A DNA stretch of 41,190 bases from an uncultured Alcanivoracaceae bacterium (GCA_947311585.1 CAMZLQ010000021.1:1-41190); one strand, 5' to 3'; positions 9,521-19,450 are shown, counted from the stretch's first letter. The notes: a model not told the origin generated them from the sequence alone. Made by a program: numbers and translations.

Positions 9521-10944
9521 AGTTGTTTATTTAGTTCAAAACCAAAATCACCCTCGTATTGCGCAGCTAAAGCGACAAATACAATCCACGCGGCGGTATT
9601 TTGGGCAATTTCTTCAGGTACGATTTTATCCATTGTGTCATCTTGGGTGTGGTGAAGGTCAAAATAATTGCTTCCATCCTGCGATAACTGCATGGTTGCC
9701 ATTCCCATCTTTAATAAGGGTGAAATATCGGCACCAGATTTGGCATTGTTACCAACATAAGTGACGCCTATCGGTGCGAGTAATTCTGCCATTTTTGTAA
9801 TAATGGGTAAGGACTGAGCAGAAACATTTGATTTGAACTGATAAATTGGTGAGGCGCCAAAATCAGATTCCGCACCAATAATATGGTTGTGCAGTTCCTC
9901 TGCATGGGCTTTGCCATAAGCGCGTGCCCCATGCAAGCCATTTTCTTCATTGGCCCATAAAACCACACGAATAGTGCGTCTTGGATTGATGCCAGCCTCT
10001 TTTATTAATTTGGCAGCTGCCATGGTAATGCCACAACCCGAGGCATCATCAATCGCACCAGTGCCTAAATCCCATGAGTCCAAATGTCCACCAATAATAA
10101 CAAGCTCTTCTGGTTTTTCTCTACCAGTTATTTCTCCTATGACATTTTGAGAAGTGTATTGCCCATCCCAATGCGAACCTAAGGTGTATTTAAAAACAAC
10201 TGGTTTTCCGCGTTTAAGTATATTAACCAGAAGGTCTGCATCTGGATTGGATATAGCGCCAGCAGGGACAACTTCGCCTTTTTTTAATAAGGTGATTTCA
10301 CCTGTTTTTTGGTTAAAGTTGACAGACTTCATGGCACCTGTGTGCGGGTCTCGATTGCTGTCTGTTCCGATGGAGCGAATAATTGCACCAATACCGCCTT
10401 TTTCTGCGGTGTATTTGGCAGCCATATAGCGCGCACCATTTGCCATGCCATAACCTTTGCCGTTTTTATAACGCTCCATGCGGTTACTGATAAAAGTAAT
10501 TTTGCCTTTGACTAAAGAATCGTCGGCATTTTTTAAATCTTCAATGGTTTTAAAATGAACAATTTCGCCTTTTAACCCTTTTTTGGGTGTGGATAAAGAG
10601 CCACCAAGAGCAGTAATCTTAATCTCATGAGGAAAAGGGGAGATGATTTGAGCTGTTTCAACACCGCGTACCCATTTTGGAAATGTTACTGGTTCTGTCC
10701 ACACTTTATCAAAGCCCAATTCGTTAAATTTTGCCACTGCCCATTTTACTGCACGCACATCACCTGTACTGCCACCTAATCGAGCACCGACTTCGGTTGT
10801 GAGTGATTCGGTAATGTCATAAGCACTGGAATCGGTTAAGGCCTTATCGCGAAGCGTGGCAACTTTTTTCAAGAAATCGGCTTCAAAGAGTTCTTGGGCG
10901 TGAAGGGCGTTAAATGATAAAAGCAAGACTAAAACTTTAAACAT
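9517..10944 (-). CDS. M28-family peptidase (carboxypeptidase Q-like), secreted
   Basis: GGHLDSWDLGTGAIDDASGCG, WANEENGLHGARAYGKAH; start placed at MFKVLVLLLSFNALHAQ (signal peptide) rather than the upstream in-frame codon. Confidence 0.88.
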   Translation of the reverse strand: MFKVLVLLLSFNALHAQELFEADFLKKVATLRDKALTDSSAYDITESLTTEVGARLGGSTGDVRAVKWAVAKFNELGFDKVWTEPVTFPKWVRGVETAQIISPFPHEIKITALGGSLSTPKKGLKGEIVHFKTIEDLKNADDSLVKGKITFISNRMERYKNGKGYGMANGARYMAAKYTAEKGGIGAIIRSIGTDSNRDPHTGAMKSVNFNQKTGEITLLKKGEVVPAGAISNPDADLLVNILKRGKPVVFKYTLGSHWDGQYTSQNVIGEITGREKPEELVIIGGHLDSWDLGTGAIDDASGCGITMAAAKLIKEAGINPRRTIRVVLWANEENGLHGARAYGKAHAEELHNHIIGAESDFGASPIYQFKSNVSAQSLPIITKMAELLAPIGVTYVGNNAKSGADISPLLKMGMATMQLSQDGSNYFDLHHTQDDTMDKIVPEEIAQNTAAWIVFVALAAQYEGDFGFELNKQL

Positions 10945-10994
10945 GTTTTTTCTCAAAAAATATAAGTCATAAATTCTAACACAACGCGTGGACA

Positions 10995-11022
10995 TAAAAA
11001 AGGGCAGTTCAAAGACTGCCCT
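10995..11022 (-). terminator. Rho-independent terminator of the 11044-12264 gene
   Basis: AGGGCAGT-CTTTGA-ACTGCCCT followed by TTTTTT, read on the minus strand. Confidence 0.8.
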
Positions 11023-11043
11023 ATAAAATCCAAATTGGATTCT

Positions 11044-12264
11044 TTAATTTAAAATGAATTTGTAAATATCATTATTGAAAATATGGTAAATTTCACCGGC
11101 TTCATCTTCACCAAATCCACGTGTGCCAAAATTAACATCTTCTAACATTTCGAAAGACCAAGTAACGCCAGTAGGTGTGGCAAAATTCATTTCTCCACCG
11201 CAATAATCAGAAAAAATATACAAGCCTTGTATGGCAGGAATAGCAGAGCCGCGATAAACATAACCACCCATTACAGAACAACCGTTATTTGAAGCTTGTG
11301 GTAAATCAATAACAGGCTCAGTAAAGGATTCATTGCCGGTGCATTGACTGGTATCATAGTCATGCGCACCTTCACGGCAACGCCACCCATAATTTTCACC
11401 ACCAGCACTTGATGCGGATTGGAAATCAACCTCTTCGTATAAATTCTGACCCACATCGCCGATAATTAAATCACCCGTTTGTTTGTCAAAACTCCATCGA
11501 TAAGGGTTACGTAAACCATAAGCCCAAATTTCAGCACAGGCTGAAGCATTGTTGATAAAAGGGTTGTCGTTTGGAATGCGATAAGAACCAACAACAGAGT
11601 CAAGACCACAAGTATTAACAGCTATTGGAGTTGAAGGACTTTCAAAGGAGTCTTGGTAGATAATATCAGGATTGATAACATCAGGAGAAACATCAATGCG
11701 CAACATCTTACCTAATAATAGAGATAAATTTTGTGCTCGATTGCCAGGATCACCACCTGAGCCACCATCACCAAGACCAATATACAAATAACCATCAGGA
11801 CCAAAGTGAATATCACCGCCGTTATGGTTACTAAAAGGTTGCGGTACTCTCATAATTACTTGACCACTTGTGGCATCGGCACTATTGGCATCGGCAGAAA
11901 CACTGTATCGTTCAATAATGGTATCACCAAAATTAGTTCCATCCTTTGTGTAGTAAACATAGAAATATCCATTTGTACTGTAATTAGGGTCAAAGTCTAA
12001 ACCCAATAATCCACGCTCGCCACCACTGGCAACTTTTGAACTAATGTCAATAAAATTAGTTGCTAGTAAGTTTATTCCGTCCCAGATTTTTATCGTTCCT
12101 GCCTGTTCAACAATAAATAAACGACCAGATCCGTCGCCTGCATGGCGTACAGCAATGGGGTTGTCGGCGGAGAAGAGCAGTTGTCTTTGTAAATTAGCAG
12201 GTAACGCAGCGTAAGCATTGTAAGAAATAATTGTAAGAAGTAAGCAAGTAAGAAATGATTTCAT
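11044..12264 (-). CDS. PQQ-dependent sugar dehydrogenase-like (GSDH family), secreted
   Basis: GDGSGRLFIVEQAGTIKIWDG, GGERGLLGLDFDPNY, FSNHNGGDIHFGPDGYLYIGLGDGGSGGDP, YGLRNPYRWSFD. Confidence 0.9.
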   Translation of the reverse strand: MKSFLTCLLLTIISYNAYAALPANLQRQLLFSADNPIAVRHAGDGSGRLFIVEQAGTIKIWDGINLLATNFIDISSKVASGGERGLLGLDFDPNYSTNGYFYVYYTKDGTNFGDTIIERYSVSADANSADATSGQVIMRVPQPFSNHNGGDIHFGPDGYLYIGLGDGGSGGDPGNRAQNLSLLLGKMLRIDVSPDVINPDIIYQDSFESPSTPIAVNTCGLDSVVGSYRIPNDNPFINNASACAEIWAYGLRNPYRWSFDKQTGDLIIGDVGQNLYEEVDFQSASSAGGENYGWRCREGAHDYDTSQCTGNESFTEPVIDLPQASNNGCSVMGGYVYRGSAIPAIQGLYIFSDYCGGEMNFATPTGVTWSFEMLEDVNFGTRGFGEDEAGEIYHIFNNDIYKFILN

Positions 12265-12368
12265 GGCTATTTATAAAATTAAAAGGCTAGTGTAATCCAA
12301 TGCTATAAGAAAAACGTTAAACACGTCAAGTTTTTGTATTATTAAATCAATTTTGGCATAATGAAGGC

Positions 12369-12890
12369 ATGAACAACAACACCCGAATTTTAGGCATAGA
12401 TCCAGGTTCTCGAACCACAGGTATTGGCATTATTGATACCGATGGCAGAAATACCAAACTGGTGCATTTCCAACCGATAAAATGTGGAAAAGGTGAATTT
12501 CCTGACCGTTTAAAGGTGATTTTTACCGATATAACAACGTTAATTCACAAATATCGACCGGATGAAATTTCCATAGAAACTGTTTTTATGGCAAAAAATG
12601 CGGGCTCTGCTTTGAAGCTAGGGCAAGCAAGAGGTGCAGCAATATGTGCAGCAGTAGCAATGGATTTACCCGTTTACGAATACGCACCCAAAGCGATAAA
12701 GCAATCGGTAGTTGGCAAAGGCTCGGCCGCCAAAACCCAAGTGCAATACATGGTGCAATTGCTATTAAATCACAAAGAAAATATTCAAGAAGACGCCGCC
12801 GATGCTTTGGCTGCTGCCATATGTCATGCCAATTCACGTTGGACAATTGCGGCAATTAATCAAGTCTCCAGTAATTACCGCAAAAATTAA
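12369..12890 (+). CDS. ruvC: Crossover junction endodeoxyribonuclease RuvC
   Basis: [53 protein letters not shown]. Confidence 0.96.
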   Translation: MNNNTRILGIDPGSRTTGIGIIDTDGRNTKLVHFQPIKCGKGEFPDRLKVIFTDITTLIHKYRPDEISIETVFMAKNAGSALKLGQARGAAICAAVAMDLPVYEYAPKAIKQSVVGKGSAAKTQVQYMVQLLLNHKENIQEDAADALAAAICHANSRWTIAAINQVSSNYRKN

Positions 12891-12896
12891 GTCACT

Positions 12897-13346
12897 TTAT
12901 TTGGTAGCCGCTTTAGCAAAATTAGCCAGCGCATTGGTGATTTTTGCCAAAGGTTTTTCACACCCCTTAATGTTATGACGAGAGACTAAATAGTGTGGAT
13001 TGTTATAAGCATACCAAACCTGACCGCTTGCATCTTTGTAGATTAAGGCTTTTTGTGGCAAATCTATGGCAGCCGTTTGTGAACATTGCATCAATGGTGT
13101 GCCGACCTTAGGATTGCCAAAAATGATCACGGTGGTTGGGCGTAACTTCTTACCCACTTTTTTTGCGCCCTTTTTATGGTTGATGACCTTAAAAACCGTC
13201 ATGCCTTTTTTCTCTAAAACCTTTAGGAGGTTCTTGGTGGTTTGTTTGACACTGTGGCAACTTTTTAATCGGATAAGCCCATCAGCGGCAAAGCTCATTG
13301 AGCTTACAAATAAAAAGATAAGTAGAATTGATTTGATTTTTAACAT
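12897..13346 (-). CDS. DUF302 family protein, secreted
   Basis: VLEKKGMTVFKVINHKKGAKKVGKKLRPTTVIIFGNPKVGTPLMQCSQTAAIDLPQKALIYKD; start at MLKIKSILLIFLFVSSMSFAA. Confidence 0.85.
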   Translation of the reverse strand: MLKIKSILLIFLFVSSMSFAADGLIRLKSCHSVKQTTKNLLKVLEKKGMTVFKVINHKKGAKKVGKKLRPTTVIIFGNPKVGTPLMQCSQTAAIDLPQKALIYKDASGQVWYAYNNPHYLVSRHNIKGCEKPLAKITNALANFAKAATK

Positions 13347-13390
13347 AGTATTTTCCAAGTTGGTGTTTCATAAAGACCTTGAGAGTGATT

Positions 13391-14119
13391 TTATCTTCCA
13401 AAAACTTTTTTTAACAAAGCTGTTGTTTGTTTTAACGGGTTTTTACGTATCTCTGCTTCTTGTTGAGCGAGGTAATAAAAAATACCATCCATGCCTTTTT
13501 CCACCACATAGCCCGTCAAATCAGGTTTAATCGAAGACACGAATGGAATATTGTCGTATTTATCCATGACCTTGTTCAATGACTGGACTGCACCAACATC
13601 AGCTAAAGAGTCTTCAACAATTGGATTCATTTTTTCAGTAAGAGAAGCGGACATCTTCTCCTTAAAATATTGCGTAGCAGAATCATCAGGCCCTTGGTAG
13701 ATTTTTTTCACATCCTCAAAAGTCATGTCCTTAATGGATTGCACAAATAAATCTTTAGCCACGGGTGTGGCAACCTCAGCTGCACGATTGAGTTTAACCT
13801 CTAAATCATCAACCATACCCGACATGCCTATTCTTTTGAGAATTTTGCGAACCTTTTCTAAATTTTGAGGTAAAGGAATATGAATGTTTTCATCGGCATT
13901 AAAACCATCATTGGCACCCAACTGCGAAACAACATTCTCAGCACCGATGCTCAAAGCTTGTTTAAAAGCTCCGCCAATATCATCATTGCTTAGGGAGCTT
14001 GTGGTTTTATCCTTATCACCAAGAATCTTTTTCCACCATTTACTTTTAGCATTAGCAATGGAGAAAACCAAGGAAAGAACAATAAGTGTTAATAACATAA
14101 AATTTTTAATCTTGTACAT
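13391..14119 (-). CDS. DUF4197 family protein, secreted
   Basis: DDIGGAFKQALSIGAENVVSQLGANDGFNADENIHIPLPQNLEKVRKILKRIGMSGMVDDLEVKLNRAAE. Confidence 0.85.
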   Translation of the reverse strand: MYKIKNFMLLTLIVLSLVFSIANAKSKWWKKILGDKDKTTSSLSNDDIGGAFKQALSIGAENVVSQLGANDGFNADENIHIPLPQNLEKVRKILKRIGMSGMVDDLEVKLNRAAEVATPVAKDLFVQSIKDMTFEDVKKIYQGPDDSATQYFKEKMSASLTEKMNPIVEDSLADVGAVQSLNKVMDKYDNIPFVSSIKPDLTGYVVEKGMDGIFYYLAQQEAEIRKNPLKQTTALLKKVFGR

Positions 14120-14203
14120 AAGCAACCTCAAGCAATAATGTGTTGATAAATTATACATTAAACTGATACCATTGCGGTTATTATTTTACTCATTAAAATC
14201 ATT

Positions 14204-15361
14204 ATGTTTTTACTTGATAAGCCCTATGTCTCACCCTTTTTAAAACAAACAATAAAGAATAATGCCTTGCCCGTGCTTGAAAACTCACTTGTGGATGAAT
14301 TAAATGCCATTACAAGCCAGCGAGCTGTGGCTTACCTAAAAGAAAATCAAACACCGATTTACAGCAATTCAGAAAACGCCATCGATTGGATTACTCAATA
14401 TTTGGATTTTACCGACTTGCCAGAGAAGATTAATCATTTTAAAGATAAATACAAGTTCAGGCAATTAACCCAAAAAATGTATCCTGATTTTTTCTTCAAA
14501 AAAGTAAACATAAAAGACTTAATCACGTTGGATATTGAAGCCTTTCCCTTTCCCTATCCCTTTATTATTAAACCCAGTGTTGGCTTTTTTAGTATGGGTG
14601 TATACAAAGTTAATAAAAAATCCCAATGGCAACAAACAGTAAACAAAATTCACGACGAAATGCACCAAGTCAAAAACCTTTACCCACAATCGGTGATGGG
14701 ACTTGATGATTTTATAATCGAACAATGCATCAATGGTGAAGAATATGCCGTCGATGCTTACGTCAATGCACAAGGCGAAGCGGTGGTATTAAGCATTCTC
14801 AAACACACCTTTGCCTCCGAAGATGATGTCAGTGACCGTGTATACACTACCTCAAAGGCGATAATTGAGAAAAATTTGCATGAATTCACCACTTTTGTAC
14901 AAAAAATAGCCGATTTATCTCACATAAGGACATTTCCACTGCACATAGAGCTACGTCGAGAAGCCGATGGCGAACTGCTGCCCATCGAAGTCAACCCCAT
15001 GCGATTTGGCGGATGGTGCACAACCGCAGACATGTCCTATTTTGCCTACGGCTTCAACCAATATCTCTATTACTACCATCAGCAAAAACCCAACTGGAGC
15101 GAATTATTAAAAGACAAACAAGATAAACTCTACAGCGTCATCGTCCTAGATAACTCCACCGGAAAATCCAGCGAAGAAATCGACTCATTCGACTACCAAA
15201 AAATCACAGGGCAATTCGAAAACGTCTTAGAACTACGCAAAATTGACCACAAAGCCTACCCCTTATTCGGTTTCCTCTTCGTTGAAACTCAGCAAAACAA
15301 CACTGCCGAACTCACCGCCATTCTTGAATCGGACTTGAGTGAGTTCGTAAACTTGAGTTAG
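14204..15361 (+). CDS. ATP-grasp domain protein
   Basis: KYKFRQLTQKMYPDF, FPFIIKPSVGFFSMGVYKV, FIIEQCINGEEYAVDAYVNAQGE, LHIELRREADGELLPIEVNPMRFGG. Confidence 0.85.
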   Translation: MFLLDKPYVSPFLKQTIKNNALPVLENSLVDELNAITSQRAVAYLKENQTPIYSNSENAIDWITQYLDFTDLPEKINHFKDKYKFRQLTQKMYPDFFFKKVNIKDLITLDIEAFPFPYPFIIKPSVGFFSMGVYKVNKKSQWQQTVNKIHDEMHQVKNLYPQSVMGLDDFIIEQCINGEEYAVDAYVNAQGEAVVLSILKHTFASEDDVSDRVYTTSKAIIEKNLHEFTTFVQKIADLSHIRTFPLHIELRREADGELLPIEVNPMRFGGWCTTADMSYFAYGFNQYLYYYHQQKPNWSELLKDKQDKLYSVIVLDNSTGKSSEEIDSFDYQKITGQFENVLELRKIDHKAYPLFGFLFVETQQNNTAELTAILESDLSEFVNLS

Positions 15362-15404
15362 TAGATGTGTGTGAAGAACTTATCATGCCTGTGAAGGCAT
15401 GTAT

Positions 15405-15437
15405 ATTAACCCTGCGGCAAAATACCGCAGGGTTAAT
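15405..15437. terminator. Strong hairpin in the convergent intergenic region
   Basis: ATTAACCCTGCGG-CAAAATA-CCGCAGGGTTAAT, 13-bp perfect stem between converging genes. Confidence 0.55.
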
Positions 15438-15493
15438 ACTTGAATTGAGATTATGCAATGAAAAGCAGGCGAGTCGCCTGCGCTCTCAAGTTT

Positions 15494-16069
15494 TTATGAT
15501 TTTTTGGTGAATTGCGTCAAGATAACAATGCTTTGTCCATTGACTTTACCCGTGATGTGTTCGGCATTATCAGCCACTAATCCAATTTTGCGCACGGCTG
15601 TTCCGCGTTTGGCAACCATTGAAGTGTCTTTGATAGGTAAGTCTTTAATTAAGACAACGGTGTTGCCACTTTGCAGCGTAATCCCATTGCAGTCTTTATG
15701 AATTAACGATTCATCTTGTGCTTGACCTTCTCTCGTGGCTTTTGCCCAAGTTAAAGTATCGTCTTCCAAATACATCATCTCCAAAGCATCTTGTACGCAG
15801 CTTTCACTGTTTAAACGCGATAACATGCGCCATGACATGACCTGTACAGGAAAGTTTTCGTTCCATATGCTTTCGCTTAAACAACGCCAGTGATTGGTGT
15901 CCATGTCTTCGTCTTTATTGTTTTGTGCACGACAAGTCCCATAAGCTAAAATACTCTTATCAAATCCACCATCAGTGCCTGGTGGAATTGCATAAACCTC
16001 TAAGTTTTCCGTTACGCCACATAATTCACAGAAGGAATTTGCTCGTATCATTAAAGCGGCCTTTGTCAT
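15494..16069 (-). CDS. PhnA-like zinc-ribbon protein
   Basis: LMIRANSFCELCGVTENLEVYAIPPG; CNGITLQSGNTVVLIKDLPIKDTSMVAKRGTAVRKIGLV; start at MTKAALMIRA. Confidence 0.88.
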   Translation of the reverse strand: MTKAALMIRANSFCELCGVTENLEVYAIPPGTDGGFDKSILAYGTCRAQNNKDEDMDTNHWRCLSESIWNENFPVQVMSWRMLSRLNSESCVQDALEMMYLEDDTLTWAKATREGQAQDESLIHKDCNGITLQSGNTVVLIKDLPIKDTSMVAKRGTAVRKIGLVADNAEHITGKVNGQSIVILTQFTKKS

Positions 16070-16142
16070 TGTATTCTCTGAAAATTTTGAAAGAGCAGAA
16101 CTTATTAACTTATGTGACAAAATTGATATATAATTACAAAAT

Positions 16143-16420
16143 ATGAAACTAAAACCGATGCAAATACACGAAAAAGCATTAATTTGGCAAATTTATGAAA
16201 ATGCCTTGCAGGCACATATCGAAAAAATATGGGGTTGGGATTATGCGTGGCAAAAGCAAGATTTTGAACAAAACATAGCTCAATACACAACCTCATTTAT
16301 TTTCAATGGCGATAAAATCATCGGTTATCTTCAGTACAAAGTGAAGAAAAAGCGTGTTTATATCAATATGTTAAGTCTAAAATATACCGATTTTATGAAA
16401 TATGTGGGCTAAAATGGTAA
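16143..16420 (+). pseudogene. GNAT acetyltransferase remnant (internal deletion plus frameshift)
   Basis: N-terminal GNAT-like half MKLKPMQIHEKALIWQIYENALQ...GYLQYKVKKKRVYINMLSL, then in another frame the typical GNAT C-terminal SKIYRFYEICGLKW*; the central acetyl-CoA binding part is missing. Confidence 0.7.
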
Positions 16421-16424
16421 AGAT

Positions 16425-16883
16425 ATGAAAATAGAATTAAAAGCAATAGTTGATGGCTTTGAGTTTCAAACAGATGAATCTCAAGCTTTTTTAAATAAAA
16501 AAACGGGTGAAGTTTTATTTTTTACTGATGAAGAACTGCAATTGGCAGAAAGTAAAGAAGATATCTCGGACTATGCCCATTGGATGCAAGATGCCGTTAA
16601 AGTTGCATCAACTTATCTAGAAGAACAAGACAATTATCTAGAACTTCCTACAAAATATGAATTTCATGAATATCATGTTATGGAAAATTTTATATTGTCA
16701 TTTCCACATGAAGCGCAAAGAGAAGAACTGTATTACATGATTAAAGGAAAAGGCGCTTTTTCACAATTTAAACGTGGAATTGAGCGTTATTCATTAACAG
16801 GTAAATGGTATAAATACCGAGATAATGCAATTTTTGAGCTAGCAAAAGACTGGTGTAGAGCTAACGGTTTAGAGTTTAAATAA
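16425..16883 (+). CDS. UPF0158 family protein
   Basis: QAFLNKKTGEVLFFTDEE, EYHVMENFILSF, GKGAFSQFKRGIERYSLTGKWYKYRDNAIFELAKDWCRANGLEF. Confidence 0.8.
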   Translation: MKIELKAIVDGFEFQTDESQAFLNKKTGEVLFFTDEELQLAESKEDISDYAHWMQDAVKVASTYLEEQDNYLELPTKYEFHEYHVMENFILSFPHEAQREELYYMIKGKGAFSQFKRGIERYSLTGKWYKYRDNAIFELAKDWCRANGLEFK

Positions 16884-16964
16884 AGCGGCCTCGTCCAATG
16901 ATAGTGAGTCAATTACATCGATGAGGTCAGAATTCGACGCTATTGATTACAGCTTATTTAAAAT

Positions 16965-17372
16965 TTACTGACAGTAAGGAGCCAGCGATGTATTAATTGT
17001 CGTTTTACAAGTCCATGTCATAAGATATGTATTTTCATTAAATCTTGGTGTATAGATTAACTTTTCCCCTATTAATCCATTTATTTCTTCTGGGTCGTTT
17101 TCTGAAATAATTATGGTGATTTGACCATTACTTGAATTATAACCAAAATCTTTCTTTTCAATGAATTTTTTAGAAAATGAATCATCTTTAGGAAATGCCT
17201 GATTTCTTAGATAATACTCATGAATTGACATCCTTTCTTTATTAATTGAAGCGATTTTATCAGAGATGATTCCTCTGATCTTATAATCTTGATAAGCTTG
17301 GTAGCTGTCACAACTGTTTAAAATCAGCAACATGACTGTAACTATAACTAATTTAGTCCATTTTTTATACAT
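16965..17372 (-). CDS. Putative lipoprotein with pilin-headgroup-like C-terminus
   Basis: Lipobox-like LLILNSC near the N-terminus; C-terminal ...YLMTWTCKTTINTSLAPYCQ resembles the type IV pilin W-x-C ... P-x-C ending. Confidence 0.55.
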   Translation of the reverse strand: MYKKWTKLVIVTVMLLILNSCDSYQAYQDYKIRGIISDKIASINKERMSIHEYYLRNQAFPKDDSFSKKFIEKKDFGYNSSNGQITIIISENDPEEINGLIGEKLIYTPRFNENTYLMTWTCKTTINTSLAPYCQ

Positions 17373-17445
17373 AATAAACCCCATATGTTTTTAATAAATA
17401 TCAGTATAACATATCTTGGAATTACGAAAATAAGTATTCATCGCA

Positions 17446-19170
17446 TTAATTAACAATATCTTGAATGATAAGTTGTACACTTCTTCTGCCGCGAAATTCA
17501 TTGATGTCTAAGCGGTAAGTGATTTGGTTTTTACCATCTTCGGGTTTGAAGGCATTAGGGTGGATATTGAAGGCGATGGCACCGATTCTTTTGCTAAAAT
17601 CTTGGGTTTGCAGGGTTAATTTGGTGTGACCTTGACCGACTTCTTTTTTTTCGAGGATATTAAACCAGCCATCAAAGAGTGGAGCAGGGAAGTTTTGTCC
17701 CCATGGTCCGTGATTTTGCAGGTCTTCGGCTACAGCAAGACAAATATCGACTGATTCGAGTTCGCCATCTGTTTCGATGGTGTGTTGGCGTTGTTCTTCA
17801 GTGAGGGTTTTGTTGACGTAGTCATTGAAAATACGACGAAATTCTTCATAATTTTCGCGATTAATGGAAAGCCCTGCCGCCATGGCGTGCCCACCAAATT
17901 TGTGCATGAGTTGTGGGTGGTTTGTTTCGATAGCCACTAAGGCATCGCGGATATGAAAGCCTGTGATGCTGCGTGCAGAGCCTTTTAGTATTTCAGATTC
18001 GTCATTTTCTGGTGCAAATGCGATGACAGGTCGGTTGGTTTTTTCTTTAACCTTGGATGCCAATAATCCCACCACGCCTTGGTGCCAATCTTTGTGGAAT
18101 AGGCAAATGCCATCGGGTAAGCGTTTGATTTTATCCAGTTCATTAACGACACTATCGGCGACTTGTTGCATGTCTTTTTGAATTTCTTTGCGTTGGTGGT
18201 TTATCACATCCAGCTTGTGTGCCAGTATCATGGCTTGTTGTTCGTCATCGGTGGTGAGTAATTCGATACCAATGCTCATGTCTTCTAATCGTCCAGCGGC
18301 ATTTAAACGCGGTGCGATAACAAAACCAAAAGTTTCGGTGGTCGTTTTGGTCAATTCTTTATCAGCAATCTTAAGCAAGGCTTTTATGCCTGCAACGGTT
18401 CGTCCTGCTTTGATGCGTTTGATGCCTTCGGTAACCAAGATACGGTTGTTGTCATCCAATCCAACCATATCAGCAACAGTGCCTAAAGCGACTATATCTA
18501 ACCATTGGGCTAAATTGGGTGGGTTGATTTGTTTATCGGTGAAGTAGTTGGATTGAGTGAGTTGTGCACGAATTTCTGCCAATAAATAAAACACCACGCC
18601 AACGCCAGCCAAATTTTTACTTGGAAATTCATCGCCATTAAGGTTGGGATTAACAATGGCATCAGCATTGGGTAACACTTCGGCTTGTAAATGATGGTCG
18701 GTAATAATCACTTGCATACCCGCATCAAGGGCGGCCTGTGTGCCATCAATTGACGAAATGCCATTATCTACCGTGATGATTAATTCACAATCCATCTCTT
18801 GCAAAATTGGTATCAATTGGGTACTTAAGCCATAGCCAAAATCAAAACGATTGGGTACTAAAAAGTCAATATGGCTGTGACCAAAAGCATTAATGGCACG
18901 CAAACACAAAGCCGTTGCGGTGGCTCCATCGGCATCAAAATCACCGACGATGACTATTTTCTTATTGCTGTTAATGGCATCAACGACAATCCCTGCGGCT
19001 TTTTGAATATTGGATAATTGTCCCGGTTTGTGTAGGTGTTTTAATGTGTGTTCGATCTGTTGGGGATTATTAATGCCACGAGATAAATAAAGACGTTGGA
19101 TTAAGTCAGAGAAGCCCAATTCAGCAAGTGGGTTATCTTCGGGAACTATTCTTCTTTTTATTTTAATCAC
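17446..19170 (-). CDS. recJ: Single-stranded-DNA-specific exonuclease RecJ
   Basis: IVIVGDFDADGATATALCLRA, TVDNGISS, ITDHHLQAE, GTVADMVGL, RLNAAGRLEDM, KFGGHAMAAGLSI; GTG start. Confidence 0.96.
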   Translation of the reverse strand: MIKIKRRIVPEDNPLAELGFSDLIQRLYLSRGINNPQQIEHTLKHLHKPGQLSNIQKAAGIVVDAINSNKKIVIVGDFDADGATATALCLRAINAFGHSHIDFLVPNRFDFGYGLSTQLIPILQEMDCELIITVDNGISSIDGTQAALDAGMQVIITDHHLQAEVLPNADAIVNPNLNGDEFPSKNLAGVGVVFYLLAEIRAQLTQSNYFTDKQINPPNLAQWLDIVALGTVADMVGLDDNNRILVTEGIKRIKAGRTVAGIKALLKIADKELTKTTTETFGFVIAPRLNAAGRLEDMSIGIELLTTDDEQQAMILAHKLDVINHQRKEIQKDMQQVADSVVNELDKIKRLPDGICLFHKDWHQGVVGLLASKVKEKTNRPVIAFAPENDESEILKGSARSITGFHIRDALVAIETNHPQLMHKFGGHAMAAGLSINRENYEEFRRIFNDYVNKTLTEEQRQHTIETDGELESVDICLAVAEDLQNHGPWGQNFPAPLFDGWFNILEKKEVGQGHTKLTLQTQDFSKRIGAIAFNIHPNAFKPEDGKNQITYRLDINEFRGRRSVQLIIQDIVN

Positions 19171-19450
19171 AAATGGCTCAATTAGTTTGAGCCATTATTT
19201 TAACCTGAGTGTGTCATGATGTAACGGTGTAATAGTATTTTTTATGGTAAATTCCTTGGGTAGGTTTATAGAAATTTATCTAAAATCTATTACATGCCAT
19301 GCATAAAAGCGTATCAACGAGCTTCCCCAATATAAAATCGATTATTTTTAAATTTATTAGTTTCTAAGGGGTAGTAAGAAAAATAATGATAGTCTCTTTT
19401 ACTTTCAAGGTTTTATTGATATTTCAAATAGCTAACAATATAATCAATTT

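Noticed and set aside
18188-18547. 119-aa ORF antisense to recJ
   Set aside because: Shadow ORF of an intact recJ.
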